This document shows, piece by piece, positions 44,801 to 58,400 of a stretch of 64,000 bases of DNA. Position 1 is the stretch's first letter, and each line of letters starts with the position of its first letter. This stretch comes from Echinococcus granulosus (lineage: Eukaryota; Platyhelminthes; Cestoda; Cyclophyllidea; Taeniidae). The position numbers were made by a program, and so were the translations under genes. The DNA lies in the NCBI RefSeq assembly GCF_000524195.1, contig NW_020170425.1:386163-450162 (forward strand). The letters run 5' to 3'. The notes beneath the pieces were generated by a model. That model was given only the letters and a program-made list of their open reading frames with translations. It made no database searches and had not been told where the DNA came from.

Positions 44801-47800
44801 CTGCTTCACTAATATTCACTTTTTACCCACCATGTACGAAAGAGGATCGTCGACTAAAGAACAAACATGCTAAGACTAATGCGGCTATTTTGTATTGAAA
44901 ATCCGAATGTACGTTAGTGAGACAGTAGTTTTTGTTATCCACAGCTCAGCTAATGTTTTTAATCACCATCGTGCCTGGTTGTTTACACAATCCCTCAAGA
45001 ATTTGCCTTTTATTCCTTCTGCTACTTATGTCAGTCTACGTGTTGTTCTAACTTCCTCTTTTTCGATTTTGAATGTGTCATCTTCAATGTTCTGCTATTG
45101 ATAAATATGATGCAAATACGGGTATTGCAACCCACCTGAACCACCGCATGGTGTCTGTGTTTGTGTACTCTCGAGCCCCCATTCTTCATCCGAGGTGCAC
45201 TTCCTCATACTTAATGAATGGGTTCAAGCGCGAATGGTTTGAATAATCGTGCAGGTACTAACAAGGTAGTGTGATATGTAAAATTAAATTGTCTTGCGTC
45301 TTCGATGGCGTAGATTTGATGACAACTGCATTTGCGCGGCTACGGTAATAGGTGGTCATATGAACAGTGAGGAACTCTTTTCCCACTCTTTGCGATCAAA
45401 CTTTTCATGCAGGCACAGTACGTCTTGACGGGTCTTGATCCATCACCTTTTAGAAGGTACAGAGGAGGCAAGCGGGACGCAGGGGGTAACAAAGAGCAAA
45501 TACAACGACATGCTCTGCGAGTTGGAGGAGCAACGCGAGCTGGCCGCCAACCGCCTTACCGAGCTGGAGCGTCTCCAACGCCAGCACGAGGAGAAGGTGG
45601 CTGAGTGCGCGAAGCTCAGCATGCAGGTTCGTGATTCGCATGCGCAAATCCATGATGTGTGTGTGTGTGTACTTTCGCGGCTTACAATGTCTCTCACGCG
45701 CCTCTTCTGTTTTCGGTCTATTCACAGTGCTAAAATTCGCACTTTCCGTGATAGTCGTCTCTGAATCATTGGACTGATGCTCTTATGATGGTGCAAGATT
45801 GAGGTTTACACCGTTGTAATGCATCACATACGCCCAATATCGAGACATCGGTTTCCGGCTATCATTAACATTAGGCACCATGTTCTGTCAGCGTACTGGT
45901 CTAGAGCAAGGCGCTCTCCATGACACGTTTGAACTGGTCTCTGTTTGATTAGTACATTCTTATTAATCTTCTTGATCACGTTTGATCCTCATTCTTATTA
46001 AGGGATACTTTATAGCTCATCAATTGTTTCCCCTTTACAATCCTTTCATTTCAGGTATCTATGTATTTTTAATTGCCATACATGGCTTAAGATTGTGGTC
46101 GAGAAATAAGAAATTTTCTCATCTTGTAAATAAAATTGTTTAATTATTTATCCTTGTTGCATGGTGTTCTACTGTCAATTCAGTTCTGAGTCTTGTTGAG
46201 AATCATTAACATAGTACCTGTTGATTGTTACGTAATAGCGAATTGCAGGGTATTTTGTGGGTTAATTGATTTTCTAATCAGCCTTGCCGATTTTTTCAGG
46301 TGAACGATCCTCCGGAACAATTGATACAAGATTCACCAAGCTACAAATCGTTGAAGGTTCAGTTCAACATTCTCTACGGTGAGGTCAAATCTCTGCGGTC
46401 TCAATTAGAGGAGTCTCGGAGCATGATTCAAACTATTCGCAATGCTCACCTGAAACAAATTGAAGAAATGGAGGTGAGCTTTAGTCACAACACACATGTT
46501 AGGTGACGGTGTGATGTGAATCCCGAACTCCAAGGCATCAGTTGGCTCTATAAGTGGACCAGGGAGGGCTTAACTCAGCGCAGGTTTGATTGCGAGAGGT
46601 GAATGATGGTCTTCCCCCTATTGATTGACTGAACGATTCGTATCCCGCCATTCCCGGCGCGTTTGCAGCGTACGCATGTGTTGAGCTGCTCGCTTTGTAC
46701 GCGTAGGTAGGTTCCACACCTACCTGGTAGGCGTCAGATCCTGTTCACAGGATAGACCAGCCGTCGGCCAATCGAAGACAGCGCTCCTGATAAATTCTTT
46801 CTACGTGCAGGTCACATATTGCACAAAAGTGCTAGTTTTTCCTCATTTCGCCATCGTTGTTGTTGTCTGGATCTGTAAAGACAACTAGCTTGCTCATGTC
46901 TGTTGGTAAATTACACTTCATGAGTCAGTAGTCCACACACCCATTAAGTCTCGCCGATTTATGCTTCCATCATAAGATTGAAAGATTGTCCATCTATGGT
47001 CGAGTTTTTCTAGCCATCATTTTTGTTAACGTGTTTGAAAGAAAGGATCTTTCTGAGGGGGAGAATTGTTTCACTATCAAATATTAATTGCTTTTATGAA
47101 AATCCGGTATTTTCTATTGTTTACAGCGTCAAGACGTTCATATTAACCGCCTACTATTTTGAATCTTTCTACGTAATACCTTCAGGCGAACGAGACGGCC
47201 ATTTTGAATCAGATGCGTGGTGAGATGTTGGCGCAGGAGGAGCTTTACTCCAAACTTCGACGCGAGTTCGAGATGATCGAGGCTGATTTTAAGCAGACAG
47301 TAGCGCACAACGAGCAGGCGGGTCCCATAAACAGTGAAATGCGCAGCCTCATCACCACACTGCAGTTACAAAACAAGCAGCTCAAAAATGAGGTTGTCCG
47401 CTATCGACGCAAGTCTAAGGAGGCGGCTCATGATTGTCAAATGGTTTGTCTTGAAATCTTTCCTAGTTTTCAATGACAATCTCAGTTGCCTTACATCTGT
47501 GTGCCGTATTGTCGGGCTGACAGAGAAATGGGTGGATTGCCAAAAGTTTTCCAGTAGCCGTAAACTTGTTAACTTTGCAAATTTTCCTGGCATAAAACTG
47601 GTAACCGTTTTTGGTCACCACTTTGCTTTGATGATTCCAAAACTTGTGTATTCTATTTTTACAATGTTTGCCTTTTTGTACAAAAACAGAACAGACTATT
47701 GGTAATTTGGTTACCTACGATACCACTAACATTTTATACCTAATTGATGAGTGTTGAATCTAACTTAAAATGGTAGTTTGGTGTTTTTTGGAATATTTAC

Positions 47801-50800
47801 GCTAGAATAGTATATTTCAGGTAATCTAAAACCATCAATTCTGGATGAATCTCAAATTTTGGAGGCTTGCTTTTTTAATGACTTACCTCAGCGTCATTTG
47901 CCTTACAATTTTTGGTTTTGGTCGACTACAAACAGGCGACTAATGAACTAAAAGCCACGGAAGAGGAGCTTTCCCGCGCTAGAGCATCTTTGGCCGAAGC
48001 CACAGCCGCCGTGATCCAACTTACAGATGAACTTGCCGCCTCAAACCCGACGCCCTCTACTATCGCTCCTTCGGAACCTTCTCAGACCTCAGACTCGCCT
48101 CCTAGGAAGCGTGAACGCGAGAACGACACGGAAAGAAAAGGCGCTGATGAAGGAGTCTCCTCCAGTCGTTCTAGCGGTACTGAGCCTGCGACATCGCATA
48201 GTGTTAGTTTCTATTTATCTTACCTCCATTGGAAGTGGTAATGGTTCATCGCAACATTTCCCTGCTACCTTGGCCTTTGCCTTTCTGGAGTTATTCGAAG
48301 ACCATCCCTTGATGTCGATTCCTTACTTGAATTGATTGTGGTCGTGGAAATTGTTTTCCTTGACACATATTTGGCCTTATCATCATTTCCATTAAGGCTT
48401 TGTCTTTGTATCTTTAGCTACTAGGATGAGACTAAGCGGACTATAAGGTAGCTAATGTGAGAAAAAATTTCCCTAACGCTGCATTCATTGAATTTGTGCT
48501 GTCAGTTGATTGTCCACTGTTCGATTGTCTGATGTTCGACTGTCGATCAAGGTGAATGCGTGTTGGTATTCAAACGGCATTTGTTTTGGGGCGTTTTTGA
48601 GGTCTCCGATCATTTTTGTACTAGTCATTGTTTACGACTGTCGGTGGGTGAAGTTTTGTGCCATGATTGTCACTGCCAGAGATCGGAAGAATTTGGTCTC
48701 ACACACACTTCCCGATTGTCGCGCTTTCGGTTAGATGCACAGGCAGAGAATGCGCCTGGTTATGTCTCAATTATTAAAAATGTTTCAATCACCACTATCT
48801 ACTCTGGGTTTCTTCTCTGTGATAGCATTTAGTGATTGACAGGTTCGTAACATAACTCATGAATTCGTTTAAAAGCTATTCACTGCACGATACTTGTGTT
48901 GATAAGTTTTGCGCTCTCCTAGGAAGCTTCGTCGAAAGATCGGAAAGGCTCCTCTTCCTCTCAATCTCCTGAGGAAATTATTCGTGATTTGCGTAATCAA
49001 TTGAAGTGAGTTTCGTCGTACACACTTCAATGGTCTTGTTTGGTTTGGGACTTACTTATTTTTACCACTTTTATAATGACTTCTATGTAATCGCACCTTA
49101 TTTAATCTGTGTACGTGTTAGATTTTCTAAAGGACTTTTTGGCTAATTGTTGATGGCTGAAGTACTCACCTACTTCCTTGTGGCCGTGTATGGTGGTAAG
49201 ACCAATCGAAGTAGGCCTGTTGCTATTTCAAGAACTCTTAGGTCGTCTCGCAGTTTTCATAACATTTGGTCATTTTATGTGCACTCTTTTCGCGGGTATT
49301 AGTCAATTTTATGGTACTCAGAATCCCATTTTTTCCCTAGGTAAAGTCTTACTATGCTCAATTTTGAGCAGAATGTAAATGTTTCATATTATTGGATGAT
49401 TCGGACGCTGTTCTGTAACGCGGTTTGATTATGGTTCTTCAGTTTTTTACCCTTTCCCCGTCAAACTCATACCAACTTTACGAATACTGGATGGCATTAG
49501 TTTGATATCGCGTTTTTAATTTGCAGAATATCACAGGAGGCTGAGAAGGAGATGTCTGTTTTGCTGAGTATGTATAAGGTTATTCCTAAGGACCAGCGTG
49601 ATAAGGCTACTCTTCTTCAAGTTGAAGCGAAACTGCGTGCTGAGCTCTCGGAGGCGCGATCCGAACTAGCCACTCTGCAGTCGGTCAACGCTGATTTGCA
49701 AGCTCGCTGTGCTCAACTTCAACGAGAGTATCGCATCGCTACCTCCTCCACTTTCCCATTGAAGAGAGAGCTCGAAGAGCAGGCTGATTTGCCAGAAAAG
49801 AAAGTGGCTGGTGAGGGCAATTCCACTGCCCACTCTGAGGAACCTTCGCCAAGGGAGGGGTCTGTCGCTACTGGCTCTGGTGCGGTAGGACCCAGCGCTA
49901 CCAACCCTTCTCATCAAACATCTCCGCTGTCAATCTCTACCTGTATGAACGTGGTGTCCCCAGAGAGCGGTGAAAAATCGGCATCTGCTGCGCCTATCCT
50001 GCCTCCCCCTCCGCCGCCACCACCACCAACACCTCACCCGCTTATGCCACCGGTTCCAAGGAAGACTTCAAATCTAGATGAGGATAAAAAGGCCTGGCAG
50101 GTTGCCGAGCTTCAGCAGGAACTCCAACACACTCAACGTCGCTGTCATACACTGGAACAGCGCGTCAGTACTCTCCAACAGCACCTCCTCACTGCCAAAC
50201 AGCAGGAGGATGTTATGCTGAAGGAAATGGAGGTTCGTTGGTTTCGCTTTTTCTAAATGACTTCTTGCACTATTAGAATTTTATAACCAAATAGACTGAA
50301 ATGGAGTTGGACTACCAATGCTAATTTATGCCTTATATTATTTTCATTTATGCTTAATACCCTTGCGACTTTGTACACATCATCTTTACAACCATTTCAC
50401 AATCTAATTCCTTCCCTGTTGGTGAAAACTAAGCAGAAATTTCTTTTGCACGTTATATTGAAATTCTGCTGTAGTGTATTTCGAGGTGATAGGTTTATTA
50501 TTTTCTGCAATGTAGACGCTCCAATGGTTATGCTATTGCGGTTTTAGGTAACGGGCCAGGCGTTTGAAGATGTGCAAGAGCAGAACTCACGTTTGTTGAA
50601 GAGTCTGCGTGAAAAAGATGATGCAAATTTAAATCAAATGACAGAGTGGATGAAGACCAGTCAGTTGGCTCGTTTGTTGAAGGAGGAGAAGAAGCTGTTG
50701 GATGAGCAGGTGCGTCTGATGCAGGCGAAAATAGAGGCTCTCACTCGCGCCATTCAGAAGCAGGAAGACAAGGTAAATTACTCCTAATATTGCTGCACAC

Positions 50801-53800
50801 TTTTATCTTCCGCCATTCATAGATGGTGCCATTGGTACTACTTGCTTATGATATCTCTGTAAACGTTGCGAGATTTTATAAGAAATTTACAGGATTAGCA
50901 TAGGCAGCACTAGCACAGCTAATTGCCACCAGCGTGGAGGCCGGTTTGTGAGAACCTGAAAAGGCTTGCATGGTTACATATGCAACCAAAATAAATATCA
51001 TTAGCATGTAATGCATTTCAGTGTCATATTTTAGGTTGGGGGGACCAGCGTAGAATTGAATTGTACCGTCCTATACTGTTGGTTTTTGCGTCATAAGGCA
51101 GCTTTGGAGTTCGTCGTATTGGCGTCCTAAGTTTCGCGGTACTGCCTCTTCCATTACTCCAATCGAACAACTGGCGACTGCTAAATTTGTTATTTGCACT
51201 GCAAGCACCGCGGCGTAGTGTGGTGTCTCGTCTAGCATGCAATCATCCCACACCAGTTCTATGCAATCTGGTTCGTGGAACATGCGCGTCCGTGCCAAAG
51301 CAACAGCAGGGCTTTTCGAACACGGACTTTATGAGTTAGGGGAGAACTTTGGTTACTTTAGTCTGAAAAGTACTCTCATGGGAGCTGAATACGTTGAACT
51401 TATGTACTCGTTTCTCCTTTTTTAAAAAGTGGGACATTTTTTGATATAATACGGCATGTAAATAGATGTAAGCATAATGCTACAATTTGTTGCGCAAATC
51501 CATTTTCTTGAGTTCTTTTTATTGTTTATATGACACTATGCAATGAAGTAGATGATTCAAATAACTAGGTGCACGTTTGTGGGGTAAAAAGAAAAGAGGT
51601 GCACACTCGCAATTTAAGAATGAAGTTTGGATTATTGTTAGTCGGTTTTTGCCTGACTCGCAATATAAGCTATGCTTTGTGGCTTCAGACATAGACAATC
51701 CATGTGCAGGCTTATTAAGTTCTACTCAGATAAAGCACCTGCGTATTTTAATTTCCATGCGGTGTAATGTGCACGTGTACCACGAACTGGCATATCAATT
51801 AAATAATGTAGATGCGTTGGCGTAATGCGACAGCTTAGGTTTCGCATTGGCACAAAAGGGGCTCGTGTTTCGACCGTGTAATTCATATTCTTGTGATCTT
51901 GGTGTTTCATCATTGCCGTCGGAAGTAGTCAGCCAAATGGGATCGCTCTCTCAGGCCAAGGAACTTAAAGAAGTTGTAATTTTCCAAGGTAATCCGTGGG
52001 AGCTTTCAATGTTCTTCACGACTTGTGAACTCCACTTCAGACTTTGATTTTACCATGAAAAGCAATGGCAGATAGGGGCTCATTTTTTACCAACGTCGTG
52101 ATCAGATGCCTATTTTTTCTGCTTATGGATGACGTGATGCGATTTCAGATGACTTCTTTAGCGATTTGCACTCCATTTTTATGGTACCTTTGCTTCTAGG
52201 TTTAGTTATGTTTCTATTCATTTAAAACGAAGTAGTTAATTGCAGATCTATGTTGTACGATGGATGAGGTGCGTGCACCCTATCTGCTGTATTGTGTGTT
52301 GTGATGTTAGGAGCGTCTCCTGCTGACGAACCTGGAGACACTGGAGAAGGAGGCAGCTTTACGACAGCAGTCACAGGAGGCCTACAAGCGCAAGTCGGTG
52401 GAATGCCAGCAACGCGAGGAGGATCTGCGTGTCACTGTACAGAAGTACCTCGCCCAACTTAACGAGGCGCAGACCTCTGTGCAGGAGAAGGCCTCCGCCT
52501 ACGAGCAGGTCTCTTTTCGTCACCAACGACTCCAGGTCAGTTGTTCTTTTTCTTTAACTCTTCTGTATTGTTTGAGCGTCTTATCGCGATTAGAAAGCTA
52601 CTTCCTTTTTGGTCTGTGTTGTAAAATGTTTTTCACTCGAAATTGGGTAAATAATTGGGAGTAACTATTATCATTTAAGAAGTGAAGGCATTGGTTTTAC
52701 ATTTCCAAGTAGGAGTATTGAAATGAGCTTATGCAATGCATGCTTTTAGTATGTCTATTAAAGTTACAACAAAAATGATTTTCTTTTAAATGCAGGAGGA
52801 ATACACTACTCTTAAACGCAAGTATGAGCGTTTGCGGAAGATCGAGCAATCGCACAATGCTGATGAGGTTCTTTTGGCCGAAATTCAAGATTACAAGGTA
52901 TCTAAAATAGCTCTCCTGCATTTACTGCCTCTTTGCGAAGATTTTGTGCTTATCAGGTGCTTTGCAAATAAATTTGCCTCCTTTGCAGTTTTTATGGTCA
53001 TGCGTTTGTATCTCCAGTATTAGTCATGGCCTTAGCTAATTTCTGTGATTTGGGCTCTGAACATTAGTACTTTAGTATTTTTAAATATACCTTCCTTTGC
53101 TTTCGGCAAAATCATTTCTTGTGGTCCATGGATAATTAGTCAGTCTATTCGATGATCGTGCGTTGATGATGTTTCCCGCTGATACGTATTTAAGGGCTTT
53201 GAAACCTTGGCTTTTTCGATTTTTCCTTGCCGACATTTGTCTAATTCATGCAGTGCATATGGCATGGGACGAATTTTGTTTATATTCAATTGACATTCAT
53301 TGTCCTACGCCTGGCCAATTCAATGTACTCACAGAATCCAACCAGTTTTACGTCCCGACCCTTAGAAAAAGATAGCTGGTGAAAATATACATCAGGTTCG
53401 TGATCTTTTAATAGCGTGCCTACAATGTCCCTTGTATGGTGCTCATCTGTTTAAAATTCCTGAGAATAGGTGGGTGGGCAAATTGACAGGGAAGACTCGC
53501 AGTGCCAATAATTTCGATTTGTAAAGGTTTCTTACCTATCACTCCAATATTTTGTACAAAGGTCATGGGCTTACAAGGAATTGAATCTCATTTACACAAA
53601 TCATACGTATGGGGGAAGCAGCATAAAATTTTAAGGGTATCGTTCTTCATCTGTATAAATCTTTTTTTGCGATGCCTGACGGAGCGATTGTTGTTCCAAG
53701 TCGTTCACTGCATTATTGACTCTCTGTTTTAATGGGTGTAGGAGCAGCTGGCCTGTCCGACCTGCAAGACACACAAGAAGGACGCCATCCTAACCAAGTG

Positions 53801-53918
53801 TTTCCACGTCTTCTGCCTCAACTGCCTGAAGACCCGCTACGAGACGCGCAATCGCAAGTGCCCCAAGTGCAATGCCACCTTCGGAGCAAACGACTACCAT
53901 CGCATTTACCTCACCTGA
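41802..53918 (+). CDS. RNF20: BRE1 (RNF20/RNF40) E3 ligase for histone H2B
   Basis: Fifteen exons join in phase to 1,137 residues: 41802-42101, 42286-42343, 42521-42650, 43244-43574, 44574-44778, 45454-45626, 46300-46473, 47186-47443, 47936-48202, 48923-49005, 49527-50232, 50548-50772, 52311-52535, 52796-52897, 53742-53918. Human RNF20 is 975 and RNF40 1,001 residues. Long coiled coils run through most of the protein. Signature blocks are present: NEQAGPI in exon 8, [12 protein letters not shown] in exon 11, [12 protein letters not shown] and LREKDDAN in exon 12. The C-terminal RING is complete C3HC4 ([20 protein letters not shown]; about 1084-1122) and ends [15 protein letters not shown]1 works with a RAD6-type E2 in the nucleus to mono-ubiquitinate H2B during transcription, upstream of H3K4 and H3K79 methylation. 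Exon 11 carries an insertion of roughly 95 residues with a nine-proline run absent from the human protein. RNF20 and RNF40 are vertebrate paralogues, so the symbol is approximate. Confidence 0.95.
45655..45670. repeat. (TG)n microsatellite in BRE1 intron 6
   Basis: About eight TG units shortly after the donor of exon 6. It is a simple dinucleotide repeat. Confidence 0.85.
46530..46820. other. G+C-richer island inside BRE1 intron 7
   Basis: Roughly 290 bases are clearly richer in G+C than the surrounding intron and include a short near-palindrome (GTAGGTAGGTTCCACACCTACC). No frame shows a protein family. It could be a short repeat element inserted in the intron or a regulatory patch; a second copy in this window was not obvious. 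Confidence 0.3.
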
Positions 53919-54546
53919 ACCTTCCCCCTTTCCTCCTCCTCCTCCTCCTTTCACTCTTGTACAGGTCCCTTTTACATACGTACACCTTAGATTAAGTAAC
54001 AGTATTGTTGAAGCCAAATTTTATGTGAATTTCGTTTTCAACGTTATCAATATATGTGTATTCTTCAGTATATTTCTTCTTGCTTTGCATTTTCATATTT
54101 TAACCAGTTTTCGCTTGCGACATGAGAAGTATCACTAAAGTATACCAAGCCATTAACAAACGACTGGATTTTGGTTTGAGGTTTGCCTTAGATTCGTATG
54201 CTATTCGAAGTAATATTAAACATTATTTTTTAGAGGTCAAGGGTGGGTGCTCTGCTCATATCACTTTTAAGTTTGAGCGTGTTGACTGTTCACGCGGTCC
54301 TTAATTGGTTTGGCAACATCATGGAATAGGTAGGAACTGGATGTTTTGCTAGAATGGGTATCGATGCCATCCTCTTCTTTCAGTAATGATTGCCTGTATT
54401 AGGGTGTTTTTGACGCTACTGCTATATTGGCAGTAGCGGGAAACCAGGTGTGGTGCACTTGCTATGCTTTAGAATATGTTACTGTTTATGATATATTTGA
54501 CCGCCATGTCTAATGCTTCTCTCCCCATTTGACATCAGTTATTCTA
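53919..54546 (+). other. BRE1 3' UTR and downstream flank
   Basis: Directly after the TGA comes a (TCC)n run at about 53930-53950. A variant polyadenylation signal ATTAAA lies at 54215-54220; the first plain AATAAA is at 54992-54997. No coding frame is convincing. Confidence 0.4.
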
Positions 54547-55450
54547 TTAAGGCACCGACGTCTGATCATTTAGCATAGGATCGTCGAGATCGAATTCATA
54601 CACTGCTGGTACCTTGCTTGTTGGAGTTCTTTTTGATGTGATATTGGTGTCAAGTTCTTTGCTTATCTCTCTATATGGCACTTCTGCTTGAATGACTAGA
54701 GTAGAAATGCTAATTGTTGCAATAATGAAGGAAATGTTGGCCTTGGTAATGCCCAACTCTTGCCGGTAGTTTGATATGCGATTTTAAATAACTACATTTA
54801 CTTAGTGGTTTTGGTTACCTTAACATCTGTCGAACTATGTACTGAAATCTCCGGAGAAGTAGTTAGTTTCCAAAAGTGGTGGATGATAAATTTATCCAAT
54901 AGAACACCAGCCACCAGAAAGTGTATTCCTGGATGGATGATTCGCTTATCCTAACTATTAAATTAACTATGTTTATATGAAGGATAGGTTGAATAAAAGA
55001 GTTTGATTTAAAGCTCGCATGGTTTATTTGTACATTGTAACCTGCAGTGTCGAAATTCTAATGCAATGGAATGACATTCGCTGTCGGAACAGTTTTTGGG
55101 TGGTACATTACTCTCCTGCCTCACTGTTAATACATAAGAGGTAATTTAGCTTTTATCACTTTCTTCATGGAACGGTACGCTAAATCTGGAATTAGCTGGA
55201 TAATTGATGATGGATACCAATCCGTTGAATAGATGATGCAGAAATGTGTGAGTGGTCTATAATGGCTTTTCAAGGAATAACCATTAAGTATATAAGGACC
55301 ACAGGTAGTAGCGCGTAAGGTGTGGCCGACCCTGATGCAATTTTCATGGAGGCCGGAAAGTGTAATACTGCGATTGTGTACGTGACACCATTTGTAAGCA
55401 AAACAAATGTCAGCAAGCTCAAAGGTAATCTTTAGTATAAATAATTATTA
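54547..55450 (-). CDS. Possible minus-strand gene, three exon-like blocks, unidentified
   Basis: A terminal block (54547 to about 54756) ends with TAA and reads like protein: LGITKANISFIIATISISTL, then VPAVYEFDLDDPMLNDQ. Before it, 54819-54950 (44 codons, phase 0 at both ends, donor AAG|gtaacc, acceptor agttag) contains FLVAGVLLDKFIIHHFW. Upstream of that, a frame without stops runs from about 55450 to 55160 with a possible donor AAA|gtgata. The two hydrophobic segments suggest a membrane protein. The upstream block is rich in Cys, His and Trp, as chance frames often are, and the acceptor of the terminal block is poor. I recognise no family and hold this as a tentative gene only. Confidence 0.22.
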
Positions 55451-58400
55451 AATCTAATTTTAAATTTACTTTTACATTTGGACTAACAGCGCCCTTAGTG
55501 TAAGCTCATGTTATTGTACATTTAAGGGAGGATGTTACCAGCAGAGGTTTTTGATACTTCATTCGTAGTGATGCTTCAATTTGTCACGTTTAGAGTCAGT
55601 TTAATGCCTTTTTGCCTCTAAAAGTAGGCCAGAAAGGAAAAGGCTGCGAAAAAGTTGGTGCGCTTTTCTACTGCAAATCACGATCATCTTTTCTTATGCT
55701 TTAAATTGATGCTCCCGGGTCCCGCACTTTTGTGAGACTGTGAATTAGCACAGAAACCTACGCTCAGACATTAATAGGATTCCCTGCACATTAAGGCGCC
55801 AGTTCGGTGCTTAGAGTGCTTCTCTTTGTTGTGAGGCCTTCATCCGGTGCATGTGTATAAAGAAGTTAATAACCTTCAGACGTGCTTTGTTGTGATTCAT
55901 AAGATGGAAAGCCTTTACTTCCAGCCAGCTAAAGTAGCTGCTTAACCAAGTGTCTAACTGCTTCCTGTGATTTTCAAACATCACTCCACCCAGTGAAACA
56001 ATAGTTAGTCATGTGTTGGAGGTGATAGATCTGAGAGACCCAGAAGAGTTTTAAATCTACTCAAACACTAGTCACGAAATATTGAAAACGCAAAAAACCT
56101 ACTCTTGTTCTAACAAGTAGCAAACAAGTATCTACTGACGAATGTGCTTTTCAAACTGTAGTGGTAGTCTCACTTTTGGTTTTTAAAGAATTGTTTTCTA
56201 TGGTAGGGCAGCGAATTCTGTTGTTAATAGTGTTTTTATCTCCATTTTGCCTTTAACATTCACGAACTAGAGAAAATGCTGGAATAGTAAACGCCGCTTC
56301 ACATCTCAGTAAGTTCCATTGGCGAAAATTCGCGGTTTAAGTAACACTCATTTAATCCACATATGAGTCAAATTCCGCGGTCTTTCTAACATATTTGGTT
56401 TTACAAATATAAAATACGCACATATTAAGGGAGTTTCCTTGCATTGTTTCCCAACAATTGAGGTATCCAACTGTAACTTGCTACATTCGTTCTGCATTAA
56501 GTGGTGCAAGTATTCTATTCGACAGTGATATGTTGATTGCTTATTTGACATGAATTAAACCACCTATTTGAAGGCCGGATGTTAATAATTAACTCGAACC
56601 ATGGTGGGATTCAAAATAACTCTCGTTTCTTGGGTTACATTTTCTAATGACATTGTCAAAATTGCTCCTAAAACTACCCTGACATATATGTCAGCGGCTG
56701 TTAAAGAAGTCGATTGTTACGTGTCCGCTAAGGTGAGACCTAGAGGAAAATACAAATTGGTGAAAAGGATTAGTCGGACACTCTTCTACCGCTTCAACTA
56801 TTTTTATAAGTGTGCAGGGAGGAGGGCCCCATCCGACGGTAACTGAATCATGGCTAATGATTCATTGGCGCCTCTACCAATAAAGCCTTGTTGCATCCTA
56901 ACGACAAGACTACTAATCAAGGCAACCGGTATGCTATTTTTTGTTAATTAACCCAAATTAGTCTATTTCATGCCCACAATGTATTTTTATGGTGCATTGT
57001 TGTATGGCCCAAGACCGCTCTCCTTTGCTCCTACTGTGTATTAGTGTGTCGTTGATTCCGTTTAGCATAAGGGATGGGTACCTTGATTTAGCGTGATCTT
57101 CATCTGCGTCCCCGTTTACAGCTTCTTATTGTAGCACTACTTACAAGTAGTAAACATAAGAGTTTATAAACACGTATTGCAACCTGCTCACCTTTGAAAT
57201 TGCTAGTTCTCATGATTCGACCAGCTTTGATCACAATTCTGAGTTTAAATGGGAGACTTATTAATTCCCGCCAATAATTGCACTTCTTTGATGGGGATCA
57301 AACAAAATTTTTATTCCCAGTATCAAAGTGGCAGAATTGCTGTCGTTTGAATTCATGGTTATAAAATATGAATATTACTGAAATAATAAACCCGCTGTCA
57401 GCATAAAATATTAATCTATATTAAATTAAAAGATTGTGAGCTAGAAAAAAAATAAGAGGAGATTGAATTAAAATGAATATTGTTTAGATTGTAAGGGTTT
57501 TGTGAGCACGTTTCCACAGTAAAAGCCATCTTCAAATGGTAGTAAACACTAAATCCAACGTCACAAAATGCGTCATATTTTAGAAATCCACCTAGTAGTA
57601 GTCAGGCGACCCTTTGAAGAGACCAAAAACATCCCAGAGTGGGCGACTGGTACGTCTAGATGGAGGATAGGTGGCCATTTTCAACAGGACTACCATTTAG
57701 TTTCTGGGTCGTCGCTGACTCACCACACTGCAACAGGACCACAAATGGCGTCTGGTGATAAATTGGATTGAGTTGAGTGCCAGTTTGCAGTGTCATTTTG
57801 TCACTCTTGGGCATGAAAAAGTTCCTCCACTTTTTTTCGGGGAGGTAACATCCATGCTTTCACCACTTTGCACAACTGTTCCCCTTCACGTGAGGATTTT
57901 TGCAGAATTTGATGAAACTCTTATTGCACTGACCTTCAGCCAAGACAGAAAATACGTACATCATTCATAAAAGGAATCTTTGGCACCCCATATTTTCCTC
58001 GATGTCAGAATGAATCTTGTTACAACATAAACATAGGCGGATGGCCCTGTCTTCGAAGTAGGCGCACAAATTCTAGGGACTGAAAAGCCCTCCTAGCTAA
58101 ATATACGGTTGAAAAAGAATTAATTTGCAAAAAAATAATAAGCAGCCGTGCATTCAATGGAGAAATGGTAAAACAATTACAAGTACAAGATTAAAAACTA
58201 TTCCATAAAGCGGATTTCCCTTGGAGACGGCAATTTTGCCTAACATCACTTTTGCACCGACGAAAGTCCCATGCAAAAATAACTTCTACCGTTTTTTGTA
58301 TTTATTCAACTGAAAGAGATGGTTGAACTTTCAATGGGTTCATTGGCGCACCATGAAGAAGCGCCGATACTTGGAAGCATACGAAGTCAATAAAACACCC

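Noticed and set aside
54905..54950. Potassium-channel pore-like string (YWINLSSTTFGN) on the minus strand
   Set aside because: It fits the TxGYG/TxGFG selectivity signature poorly, is followed at once by a stop in that frame, and a different frame gives the phase-compatible exon.
57568..57771. Possible retroelement fragment (67-codon frame)
   Set aside because: No reverse transcriptase, integrase or protease motif could be seen on either strand.
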